Of a stretch of DNA of 64,000 nucleotides, positions 1 to 7,905 are shown in pieces; within the stretch, counting starts at the first letter, position 1; each line of letters starts with the position of its first letter. This DNA is from Spirochaetes bacterium ADurb.BinA120 (GTDB taxonomy: Bacteria > Spirochaetota > UBA4802 > UBA5368): positions 52,934-116,933 of the forward strand of contig MVZN01000003.1 in NCBI GenBank assembly GCA_002069125.1, written 5' to 3'. The notes under the pieces are model-generated. The model was given only the letters and a program-made list of their open reading frames with translations, did not search any database and had not been told where the DNA came from. A program made the translations under genes and the position numbers.

Positions 1-2
1 TT

Positions 3-1061
3 GAGGTGCCGCCGCTCGAGCGGGGCTCGCCCGTAATTCGCTGGTTTATCCGTAACCAGGAGGTTCTTTCAGACGACAGGGTCTATACCGACGAGAAGAG
101 CTTTGCGGATATAAAGGAGGATTTTCTTGGATTTTTCTCCGCCGGCGGCACTCGTATCGTAATCCCGATCTATCATGAACGCCGTGTACTGGGGCTGCTC
201 TGTCTGGGGGACAAGGATTCGCTGGCGGCGTACAAGCCGGACGAGATCGAAAAGCTCGACTATTTCCGCTCGGAGAGCAACACGCACATCTCGAACGCGC
301 TTATCTACGAGGAATCCAAACAACAGCAGCTCATAGGGCGGACCATGGATCTCTCGTCGGATATCCTCGCCAAGGCGGTGCCGCTCAAGCTTCCGAACCT
401 GATAGGGATCAAGTTCGGGGCCTTCCTGGTTCCCAGATACGGCGAGGGGATAGACTATTTCGACTTCATCCGGCCTGGAAGCCACGGGGTGGGCGTGGTC
501 GCGACGGACATCGCCGGCGTCGGCATAAACAGCGCCCTCTATTCCGTGGTGCTGCGCTCCGCATTCCAGTCGTGCTTGGAGGAGGCGCCGTCCGCGTACT
601 CGGTGATCCAGAAGATGAACAACGCTGTGTATGAATACGGATCGGGCGAGAGCGGACTCATTACGGCCTATTATCTGTATTACGACCTTCGTTCCATGAG
701 GCTCATCTACTCCAACGCGGGCTTTCCACCGCTGGACCTCTATCGCATAGATAAAAACGATTTCGACGAGCTCGATACCGAGGGAATTCCCCTGGGGTAC
801 GACCCAAAGGCGAGCTACGGGATGGGACGCACCAACCTGCTCCGCGGAGATATCGGAATCGTCTACTCCAAGGCCCTGGTAACCTCGAAGAACCAGAAGG
901 GCGAGGCCTTCGGCATCGGCAACCTTCGCACGGTGATTAAGGAACACCGGGCGGAGCGGCCCGAGGACATCGCCTCGGCGGTAAAGGACCGTTTTCTTTC
1001 GTTTTTGGGGCTGGCCTCGCCGGAATCGGACATTGTGGCCATTCTTTTCAAGATACTATAG
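3..1061 (+). CDS. GAF-SpoIIE (PP2C-type) phosphatase domain protein, 5' end outside window
   Basis: The reading frame is open to the window edge, so the gene starts upstream. The visible part begins with the end of a GAF-like sensor domain (to about residue 100 of what is seen), followed by a SpoIIE/PP2C serine phosphatase domain to the C-terminus. The Asp-bearing first motif (TDIAGVG), the SNAGFPPL motif and the terminal SDIVAIL metal motif are recognisable. The usual late TDG motif before the GExFG box reads YSKA instead, so one metal-binding Asp appears to be missing. Such proteins normally dephosphorylate STAS anti-anti-sigma factors, and an RsbW/STAS operon lies near 36 kb. It converges on uvrC with a 9-base gap. 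The family call is firm; activity is uncertain. Confidence 0.85.
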   Translation, partial: EVPPLERGSPVIRWFIRNQEVLSDDRVYTDEKSFADIKEDFLGFFSAGGTRIVIPIYHERRVLGLLCLGDKDSLAAYKPDEIEKLDYFRSESNTHISNALIYEESKQQQLIGRTMDLSSDILAKAVPLKLPNLIGIKFGAFLVPRYGEGIDYFDFIRPGSHGVGVVATDIAGVGINSALYSVVLRSAFQSCLEEAPSAYSVIQKMNNAVYEYGSGESGLITAYYLYYDLRSMRLIYSNAGFPPLDLYRIDKNDFDELDTEGIPLGYDPKASYGMGRTNLLRGDIGIVYSKALVTSKNQKGEAFGIGNLRTVIKEHRAERPEDIASAVKDRFLSFLGLASPESDIVAILFKIL

Positions 1062-1070
1062 GCGGGTCGC

Positions 1071-2894
1071 TCAGCCCTCAGAGCTTTCGGGATGGAAGTG
1101 CCGGTGGATAATCCGCGCCGTTTTATCGCCCAGGCCCGGTATGCGCGCGAGTTCTTCGGCCGACATTTTTGGGATCTTGGAGGGTTCGGCTACGCCGCGC
1201 AACAGGAGCGTCTTCTTCTTTGCGCCGACCCCCGGTATCCTGTCGAGAGAGGAGGAGGTCATCGAGCGGTCCCGAATCGAGCGATGATAGTTGATCGCGA
1301 ACCTGTGCGCCTCGTCGCGGGCCGCTTGCAGTATCTTGAGCGCCGCCGATCTTTCCGGAAGACGGAGCGGCGCGGCCCCGGGATCGGTATAGACCTCCTC
1401 CAGGCGCTTGGCCAGGGACACCATCGCCACAGGCGCCCCGAGCGCGTCGCGCGCCTCCATCGCCCGCGCCAGTTGTGTCGGCCCGCCGTCAACGACGATT
1501 AGGTCCGGGAATTGCAGGTTCCCGTTAATTATATGCTGGAGCCTCCTCCCGACGACCTCGTGTATCATGCCGGGATCGTTGGCGCCCTCGTAAGCGCGTA
1601 TCCTGAACCGCCGGTAGTTCTTTCTGTCGGGTTCGCCCTCGCGGAATTCCACCATCGAGGCGACGGCATGCCTGCCCTGGATGTTCGATATGTCGAAACA
1701 GTCTATCACCTCCGGCGGCCCGGGAAGACCCAGGAGTTCGGAGAGCTCGAAAAGCCCCTTCTCCCTGTCGGCAAATTGCCGGTGCGCCTCGCGATCGGCC
1801 ATGACGAGGTCGATGTTTTTCTGGACCATTCGGATGATCCCTCGTTCGTCGGCCGTCCTGGGGGGCGATATGGCGATTTTCCTCGACGATAACGAGCCGA
1901 GATAGCCTGCCACGGTGGCGCGATCGACCGGATCGGACGAAACCACTATGCGCAAAGGGGCCTCCACTGTACGGTAGTACTCCACAAGAAAAGTCGAAAT
2001 GACCTCGCCCGGCGTGGAGAAGCGCGCGTTCTCGAACACATATATTTTGCGCCCCACAAGCGCGCCGGCGCGGAACTCGAAAAGCATGGCCACAGCCTCG
2101 TCGCCGCCCATGGAAAGAGCCACAAAATCCTGGTCGCCGCCGATGGGCGCGAGCACCTTCTGGCCGCCGCTAATCTTCCGTATGTCAGCTATCACGTCCC
2201 TCATGCGTGCGGCCTTTTCGTATTCCATGCGCGCGGCATAACCGTTCATGATGGAGGTGAGGTCATCGATGACCGGATCTATGTTCCCTTCGAGAAAGCG
2301 CATGGCGTTCCCCACGATCGCTCGGTACTCCTCCGCGGACATCAAACCCCGGCATATTCCCTGGCAGCGGTTGATCTGGTAATTAAGGCATGAGCGCTCG
2401 TGCTCCGAGAGCGGCAGGGGGCGGGCGCAGGTCTTGAGCTTGAAGGTGGTGTTGATGGCTGAGATCATCTGCCGCGCCGCCCTGGCGTCGGTGTAGGGGC
2501 CGAAGTAGCGGTTTCCGTCCTGGGCGAGCCTCCGGGTGAACACGAGCCGGGGGTACTCCTCGTCGAGTTTCACCATTATATACGGATATCGCTTGTCGTC
2601 CTTGAGCCGGATGTTGTATCTGGGCTTGTGTTTTTTTATCAGCGTGTTTTCGAGAAGGAGCGCCTCGACCTCCGAGTCGGTCATGATATACTCTATATCG
2701 GAGACGCTTTTAACGAGCACCCTGGTTTTAACGTCCAGATCGGACTTCTGGAAATACGAGGATACCCGTTTCCGGAGTGAACCCGCCTTGCCAACGTAGA
2801 TGATCTCGCCGGCGGCGTCCATCATGAGATACACGCCGGGCTTTTGGGGGAATTGCGAGATTTTAAGCTGGAGGTCGGTCTCCGTTTTTTTCAT
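1071..2894 (-). CDS. uvrC: Excinuclease ABC subunit C
   Basis: UvrC makes both incisions around a lesion during nucleotide excision repair, acting with UvrA and UvrB. The 607 residues are normal for the family. In order: GIY-YIG nuclease (about 14-95, with GVYLMM and IYVGKA), a UVR motif that contacts UvrB (about 205-240), the RNase H-like second nuclease (about 390-510, with DCFDISNIQG and VVDGGP), and a C-terminal helix-hairpin-helix pair (IPGVGAKK and IPGLGDKT). It is the last gene of a minus-strand operon. Its start lies inside the end of the upstream HAMP-TPR gene (32-base overlap), which suggests translational coupling to signalling genes. Confidence 0.97.
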   Translation of the reverse strand: MKKTETDLQLKISQFPQKPGVYLMMDAAGEIIYVGKAGSLRKRVSSYFQKSDLDVKTRVLVKSVSDIEYIMTDSEVEALLLENTLIKKHKPRYNIRLKDDKRYPYIMVKLDEEYPRLVFTRRLAQDGNRYFGPYTDARAARQMISAINTTFKLKTCARPLPLSEHERSCLNYQINRCQGICRGLMSAEEYRAIVGNAMRFLEGNIDPVIDDLTSIMNGYAARMEYEKAARMRDVIADIRKISGGQKVLAPIGGDQDFVALSMGGDEAVAMLFEFRAGALVGRKIYVFENARFSTPGEVISTFLVEYYRTVEAPLRIVVSSDPVDRATVAGYLGSLSSRKIAISPPRTADERGIIRMVQKNIDLVMADREAHRQFADREKGLFELSELLGLPGPPEVIDCFDISNIQGRHAVASMVEFREGEPDRKNYRRFRIRAYEGANDPGMIHEVVGRRLQHIINGNLQFPDLIVVDGGPTQLARAMEARDALGAPVAMVSLAKRLEEVYTDPGAAPLRLPERSAALKILQAARDEAHRFAINYHRSIRDRSMTSSSLDRIPGVGAKKKTLLLRGVAEPSKIPKMSAEELARIPGLGDKTARIIHRHFHPESSEG

Positions 2895-4020
2895 CGCCGT
2901 ACTTTAGCTTCCTGATCTTTTCGATGTATTGCTTCGTCAGATCGCTACCGGGATTGGCCCGAAGCGCCCGCTCGAACATGTCCATGGACTTCTCGTAATT
3001 TCTGCACCGCGCGTGGATAACCCCCAGGTTGAAATAGCTTCCAAAGCCCTCCGGCTTGAGAAAAGTAAGAGTGGTGAAAAGCGCTGCCGCGTCCTCCAGC
3101 CTGTTCTCCTTGAGGAGGGTAACCCCAAACTTGAATATATCACCGAGAGTGTCCTTGTTCTCGAGATCGGCGAGAATTTTCTCCTTTTCCTCGAATATTT
3201 TTTCTCGAGATTTTAACTCTTTTAGCTCCCCCAGCAGGGTGTTGAATGAGGTGGCGAGCTCGTAAAGCTCCCCATCGGCGCTTTCGTTGAGGTTTACATC
3301 GAACTCGCCCGCGGACGCCTTCTTCATCGAGGAGGCGAGCCCTTCTATGAGCAGCGTAAAATTATGCATGAAGATATAGCTCGCGCCGAACACGGCGAGC
3401 ACAAGCGCGAAGGCGAGAAGCGCGACGATTTTTTTCATCCTGGCTATCCCGGCCGAATATCCGTCCAGCGCGGTCTGAAGCGCCGTTGCCGAAAACGAAA
3501 ACTGAAGCACGAGCTCCCTTTTCCCCAGAGTGAAGGGTGCGTACACGTTTTGCCAGTATACCCCGCCGGAAGCCCTGACCAGCGGGTCGACCACCGTTTC
3601 GAAAAGCCCTTTCTTGAGATAGCCTGTTTCCCTGTCCTCTCTGAGCACTGCGTTTCTGCTTATGCCTGTATCGAGCGCCCGATTAAGGCCGATTGTTTCG
3701 GCCGCACGAAAATAATTCTCGTCGGCGGTGCGCGAGAAAACGACTGCGCCCAGGCAGTCGGTCTGTGCACTGCAGAGTGACTTGAGCTCCGCCGTTAGGC
3801 CGGACGTTTTTGCCGCGCCGCGCCGCTCAAGCGCCCGCACAATGGTTTCGGCCCTGCCAAGAAGCAGGAGATCGCGGCCGCTAATTATGGTCTTTGTAAT
3901 GACGGACTGGTTTTCGCGGAGCATCTGGTTGAAGGCCAGCGCGATGAGCAGAACGAGCGCCGAAACGATCGACGCGATGACAATGACGAAGCGCTTCGAA
4001 ATCCCTGCGCGTGTTTTCAT
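2863..4020 (-). CDS. Membrane protein with periplasmic sensor region, HAMP and TPR domains
   Basis: A 385-residue inner-membrane protein. An N-terminal membrane helix (about 10-32) is followed by an extracytoplasmic region of about 160 residues, a second helix (about 195-217), a HAMP linker, a charged coiled-coil stretch and a C-terminal TPR segment (about 290-370, with FGSYFNLGVIHARCRNYEKS). It has no kinase, cyclase or methyl-accepting output domain, so it probably signals by protein contact. It overlaps the preceding kinase gene by 4 bases and uvrC by 32. The tight coupling suggests it is the sensing or scaffold partner of the soluble REC-kinase next door. The exact role is unknown. Confidence 0.8.
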   Translation of the reverse strand: MKTRAGISKRFVIVIASIVSALVLLIALAFNQMLRENQSVITKTIISGRDLLLLGRAETIVRALERRGAAKTSGLTAELKSLCSAQTDCLGAVVFSRTADENYFRAAETIGLNRALDTGISRNAVLREDRETGYLKKGLFETVVDPLVRASGGVYWQNVYAPFTLGKRELVLQFSFSATALQTALDGYSAGIARMKKIVALLAFALVLAVFGASYIFMHNFTLLIEGLASSMKKASAGEFDVNLNESADGELYELATSFNTLLGELKELKSREKIFEEKEKILADLENKDTLGDIFKFGVTLLKENRLEDAAALFTTLTFLKPEGFGSYFNLGVIHARCRNYEKSMDMFERALRANPGSDLTKQYIEKIRKLKYGDEKNGDRPPA

Positions 4021-5126
4021 TTATGAATCTCCTGCGGTATCCTTACTCGGAATACGCTTCCCCTCCCCTGGGCGCTCTCGGCCTCGATCGTTCCTCCGTG
4101 GAGGTCCACGAAGCGCTTGCAGATGACCAGGCCGAGCCCGGTCCCGCCCTCGCCCCTGGTCCCTTCCGAGCGGAAAAAGGAGTACTTCTCGAATATCGAG
4201 CCCAGCGCGTCCGGAGGCATGCCGGTCCCGGTGTCGCGGATGGTGAGCATCACCGCGCCGTCGGAGGAGCGTTCGGCCGAGACGTGAATCTCGCCGTTCT
4301 CCGTGAACTTGACCGCGTTGTTGATGAGGTTGTTGATGACCTGGAGCATCTTCATCCGGTCGATCAACACCCGGGGGCTGTCGAGCCCGTTGTGGAAATG
4401 GATGGCGGTGTTCTTGTCGGAGGCGAGCAGTATGAAGTTGTTGATGCTGGTGTTGACGAGTTCGGTGATGTCGGTCTCCTCCATGGAGAGCCGTATTACG
4501 CCCGATTCGATCTTGGAGATGTCGAGTAGCTCGTTGACAAGCGAATAGAGGTTATCCGCGATCTCGCGAATAATTAGCAGGTAACTCCGCTGGGTGTCGG
4601 AGAGATCGCCCTTTTTAAGAAGGTAGTTGGCGTAACCGCCTATGGACGAAAGCGGCGAGCGAAGATCGTGCGAGACCACGGTGAGGAACTCGTCCTTGAG
4701 ATCGCTCAGTTTTTTCAGTTCCAGCAGGTTTCGTTCGTTCTCGCGCTTTAAGACAACGCGCTCCGCGGCCCTGTACACGATAAGCTTGAGCGTCTCCGCG
4801 TCTACCGGCTTCTGAATAAAATCATAGGCCCCCAGTTTCATGGCCCGTATGGCGCTCTCGACCGAGGCGTATCCGGTGAGCACGAGGGGCAGGGTGTCTA
4901 TTCCCTCGCTCCGGATGTATTCCATCACCTCGAAGCCGTTGCGGTCCGGCATATTGATGTCGGTGAGCACGATGTCGTAGGTTCGGGCGGAGAGTCTCTG
5001 AAGCGCGGTATTTCCGTCGGAGGCCGTTCCGACCGCGTACCCCTCCTTTAATAGTATGCGTTCGAGGCGGGTGAGTATCTTTTCCTCGTCATCGGCGATC
5101 AGGATGTTGATGTGATTTTTCTGCAT
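4017..5126 (-). CDS. Hybrid response regulator-histidine kinase, soluble
   Basis: The start is placed at 5126, where the protein begins MQKNHINILIADDEE; a longer frame adds only eight residues. An N-terminal receiver domain carries phospho-acceptor Asp56 (LTDINMP) and Lys106 (IQKPVD). It is followed by a HisKA dimerisation domain with His153 (VSHDLRSPLSS) and a HATPase domain with N box (NNLINNAVKF), G1 (DTGTGM) and G2 (GTGLGL). There are no membrane helices, so input must come through the receiver domain or the adjacent membrane HAMP-TPR protein. It is the first gene of the operon running into uvrC. The target regulator is not in the window. Confidence 0.92.
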   Translation of the reverse strand: MQKNHINILIADDEEKILTRLERILLKEGYAVGTASDGNTALQRLSARTYDIVLTDINMPDRNGFEVMEYIRSEGIDTLPLVLTGYASVESAIRAMKLGAYDFIQKPVDAETLKLIVYRAAERVVLKRENERNLLELKKLSDLKDEFLTVVSHDLRSPLSSIGGYANYLLKKGDLSDTQRSYLLIIREIADNLYSLVNELLDISKIESGVIRLSMEETDITELVNTSINNFILLASDKNTAIHFHNGLDSPRVLIDRMKMLQVINNLINNAVKFTENGEIHVSAERSSDGAVMLTIRDTGTGMPPDALGSIFEKYSFFRSEGTRGEGGTGLGLVICKRFVDLHGGTIEAESAQGRGSVFRVRIPQEIHK

Positions 5127-5522
5127 TGGCCGTGGCGGCGCCCGCTTCAATAGGTATGCCGGCGCTCGTACATGTTTGTTGTGCCTATCCGGATGCGAAT
5201 TTGCAAGAAAAATATCGGCCCGCCATGTGGGCGATGTTTTTATGCCGAAATTTTATGGTGACAAAGAAAATCCGGGCTATAATCAAAGAAGACATCAATT
5301 ACGGACTGAACGCCGGTCTCCCGTATTGTCATAATATCTTTAGTATTTTGCTCACGCTGATGAATCGACCGGCTAAAGGTGTTAGAATCGGAAATGGCGC
5401 CAACTTGGCGCCATTTCATTTATATGGGAGGATTACCTCTTCCGGCCGTGTGGGGGGCGGGTTTTCTTCCGGGGCGCCTTCCCAACGACAAGCCCTATGC
5501 GTTCACGCCCTACAGTCCAGTG
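5127..5522. other. Intergenic region, 396 bases, with one perfect hairpin
   Basis: No convincing gene. It holds the upstream region of the REC-kinase operon (AT-rich around 5240-5350) and a perfect inverted repeat at 5391-5417. The remaining open frames are short and have no protein-like composition. Confidence 0.6.
5391..5417. repeat. Perfect 11-bp inverted repeat with 5-base loop
   Basis: GAAATGGCGCC and its exact complement flank AACTT. It lies 3' of the minus-strand beta-propeller gene and could serve as a terminator or transcript-end stabiliser. Neither side has a clear T-run, so the function is uncertain. Confidence 0.55.
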
Positions 5523-6428
5523 TCAGCCGTTTCGCGCGTTGAAATAGAGATGCCAGGTAGACCTATCGACAGGCCGGGCGTCCAGTGCGTATACATGGCT
5601 TTTCTTCCATCCCTCACCCCCGGGGCGAACGAGCGGCCCCGGGAGGGCCTGTTTCCATTTCAGGCCGTCCCTTGATGTGAATACGAGTATCGCCGAGCCC
5701 GAGCGGGACGAAGCCTCGTCCCAGTAGATGCCGTTTTCCAAACCTATGAATCCGTCATCCATCCGCACGGCCTTGAACGCGCCGGCGCCCAGATTGCGCC
5801 ACGGGTCATTCGGCGATGGGGAGATGATCGGCTCGGGGCGCGGTATAAACGGGCCGGTCGGGCCGTCGCCCTCGGCCACGCCGATGTAGAGCGGCTCGTT
5901 GAATCCGCAGTCGGGAACTCGCACCAGCGACGCGCTGTAGTACAGGAGGTAGCGTTTGCCGTGTCTGAGCACGCATGGATTGCCTACCGACGCGCCGTAT
6001 CGCGCGTCGCTGTGCCACTCGAGCGTGGGATAAAAAACCGGAAGCGGTTCGCTCCATGCAAGGAGGTCGTCGGATACCGCGCATTCGATGTGCGATTTCC
6101 ATTTTACTGGAAGCATCGAGAACCAGATGCCGTATTTACGCGGCCGCTCGTAGTAGAGATAGTACCTTCCACCGTCGCGCAGAATAAAGGGCCTCATGGC
6201 GCCCGGGCATACGAGGCCCGGCAGTCGCCCGAACGAATACCCGTCGGGTGAGATGAAATGGTGTATGCCCATAAGCGAATGGGCGAAAAGGTGCCACGCG
6301 CCGTCGGGCGATTCCGCCGGAGTGAGGAAGCTCGGATCGGCAATAATGGAGGATGGAAAGGGCGCCTCTATGATCGGATTGGCCGCGTATTCCGTCCATG
6401 CGAGCTTTATAAATTCGGTCGTCTTCAC
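5523..6428 (-). CDS. Five-bladed beta-propeller glycosidase-like protein (GH43/GH32-type fold)
   Basis: The protein is 301 residues with a GTG start; a strong Shine-Dalgarno (GGGGGAGG at 6436-6443) sits 8 bases upstream, and the frame touches the stop of the transporter gene. The sequence shows the repeated blade pattern of sugar-processing propellers: IADPSFL near residue 30, then regular strands with WHLFAHS, YYLYYERP, RYLLYYS and WHLYFNA. There is no signal peptide, so it is cytoplasmic. Paired with a sugar-type MFS carrier, it probably processes an imported glycoside or sugar derivative. Substrate and catalytic residues cannot be assigned by eye, and a non-hydrolytic or transferase role is possible. 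Confidence 0.7.
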   Translation of the reverse strand: MKTTEFIKLAWTEYAANPIIEAPFPSSIIADPSFLTPAESPDGAWHLFAHSLMGIHHFISPDGYSFGRLPGLVCPGAMRPFILRDGGRYYLYYERPRKYGIWFSMLPVKWKSHIECAVSDDLLAWSEPLPVFYPTLEWHSDARYGASVGNPCVLRHGKRYLLYYSASLVRVPDCGFNEPLYIGVAEGDGPTGPFIPRPEPIISPSPNDPWRNLGAGAFKAVRMDDGFIGLENGIYWDEASSRSGSAILVFTSRDGLKWKQALPGPLVRPGGEGWKKSHVYALDARPVDRSTWHLYFNARNG

Positions 6429-6429
6429 A

Positions 6430-7686
6430 TCATGCCTCCCCCGCGTTCGGTTTCCTTTCGGTTACCGCATAAAGCGGAATGAGCGTAAGAAGCACGAGGA
6501 TGGCGGAGGCCCCGAAGATGGCGCCGGTCGGTATGACGGCCTCCCTGCCCTCGATTACGCGACGCACCCCCCATGTGTGGGCTATCAGCCCTCCTATAAG
6601 GGGGCCGGGGACCATGGTGAAGGCAACGGTGAACATGGTCATATAACCCGAGAACTGGCCGCGCTTGTCGGACGGATAAAGGTCCTTGCTCCACGCTCCG
6701 GTCGCCGTGGTGAAGGCCGTCTGCGCTCCGATCCAAAGCGCGCCGAATACGGCAAGCCAGACGACCTCGCGCGACTGCGAGAAGAGGTATAGTGAGACCG
6801 ATATGATGAAGACCGAGGCGACGCTCACGCTTTTTCTTCCATAGCGGTCAGCCAGCCAGCCGCTGGGGTAGGCCGCCATAATCCCTCCGACCAGAATGGA
6901 AACGAAGATGAGCAGCGACGACCGGTCGATCGGGATTTCAAGAAAGTGATTCAGGTAGATCAACAGAAAAGGGAAAAAGACCTCGAATGCCATTCCCCAG
7001 AGCCCCATGGCGAGCAGCACCATGAAGAAGTCCCGGTTCCGGGTGATGGATTCCCGCGTGAAGGTGCCGCGGATGGATTCCCACAGCCCTGCGCGCGCCT
7101 GGGGCGGCCCCGCCTTTTCTTCGATGAGGATGCCCCCGGCGAGCCCCAGGACCAGCACGAGGGCGCCCACTGCGCAGAAGAAAACAAAGTAGCCGTAACG
7201 GCTCACCACAACCCCCGACGCGCCGTATACTATGAGGATGGCGAGCATTGTGCCAAGGGTAAGGAGCGCCTGGCCCCGGCCGCGATTCGATCTGTCCGTC
7301 GCCTCGGCCAGGTAGGCGTTGTAGTTCGCGTCGAAGGCCGTCGAGCCGAAGAAGGTCATGAGGCAGTCGAGCGCTATGAGTATCCAGGCGGCAAGAAGCG
7401 CGGGCCTGGCCCATTCCGCCATGGGCACCACGGTGATGGACACGCCCCAGACTATATAGCCGTACAGCAGAAAGGGCCTGCGCCTGCCGATGCGGTCGCC
7501 GAACGCCCCCATCACGATCGAGGTGAGCGTCGCAACTATTGCCGAGAGGGCCACCATGAGCGAGACGTACAGCGGGTTGGGGATGATCTTGTCGAACATG
7601 AAGATGTTGAAAAACTGGTTTTCCACGGCCCATGCGATCTGGCCGGCGAATCCGAGAAGAAAGAGGGAAACCCAGGTCCGTTTCAT
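6430..7686 (-). CDS. MFS transporter, GPH/SLC45 sugar-transporter type
   Basis: The start is placed at 7686 (MKRTWVSLFLLG), where the first membrane helix begins; the longer frame adds an unhydrophobic, Arg-rich leader. It has twelve predicted helices over 419 residues. The cytoplasmic loop after helix 2 carries GAFGDRIGRRRP and the mid-protein loop carries DRYGRK, both major-facilitator signatures. The N-terminal layout (Q-x-W-x-VENQFFNIF) resembles sugar-cation symporters of the GPH/SLC45 group. It is followed after 1 base by the beta-propeller gene, forming a two-gene uptake-and-processing unit. The substrate is probably a disaccharide or glycoside, by inference. Confidence 0.82.
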   Translation of the reverse strand: MKRTWVSLFLLGFAGQIAWAVENQFFNIFMFDKIIPNPLYVSLMVALSAIVATLTSIVMGAFGDRIGRRRPFLLYGYIVWGVSITVVPMAEWARPALLAAWILIALDCLMTFFGSTAFDANYNAYLAEATDRSNRGRGQALLTLGTMLAILIVYGASGVVVSRYGYFVFFCAVGALVLVLGLAGGILIEEKAGPPQARAGLWESIRGTFTRESITRNRDFFMVLLAMGLWGMAFEVFFPFLLIYLNHFLEIPIDRSSLLIFVSILVGGIMAAYPSGWLADRYGRKSVSVASVFIISVSLYLFSQSREVVWLAVFGALWIGAQTAFTTATGAWSKDLYPSDKRGQFSGYMTMFTVAFTMVPGPLIGGLIAHTWGVRRVIEGREAVIPTGAIFGASAILVLLTLIPLYAVTERKPNAGEA

Positions 7687-7905
7687 GCGCGCCCTCCGAT
7701 TGATTGTGCCGTTCAGTTTATACCTCGAAAACCGGGCGGTCAAATGAAAAACACTTCATTGGCCGGCACGTTCGGATATAACGCCCCGGCCCTTTGGGCC
7801 ATAAGAGGACCGGGTAAATTGCGCACAGGATGGGGGAGGCGCAAAAATAAAATTCTGGACATTTTATGGCACCTGCTGTAAATGCGCAGTGTCATTGGGG
7901 GGACA

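Noticed and set aside
7687..7905. Purine riboswitch before purL
   Set aside because: No conserved purine-aptamer loops seen in the 219 bases.
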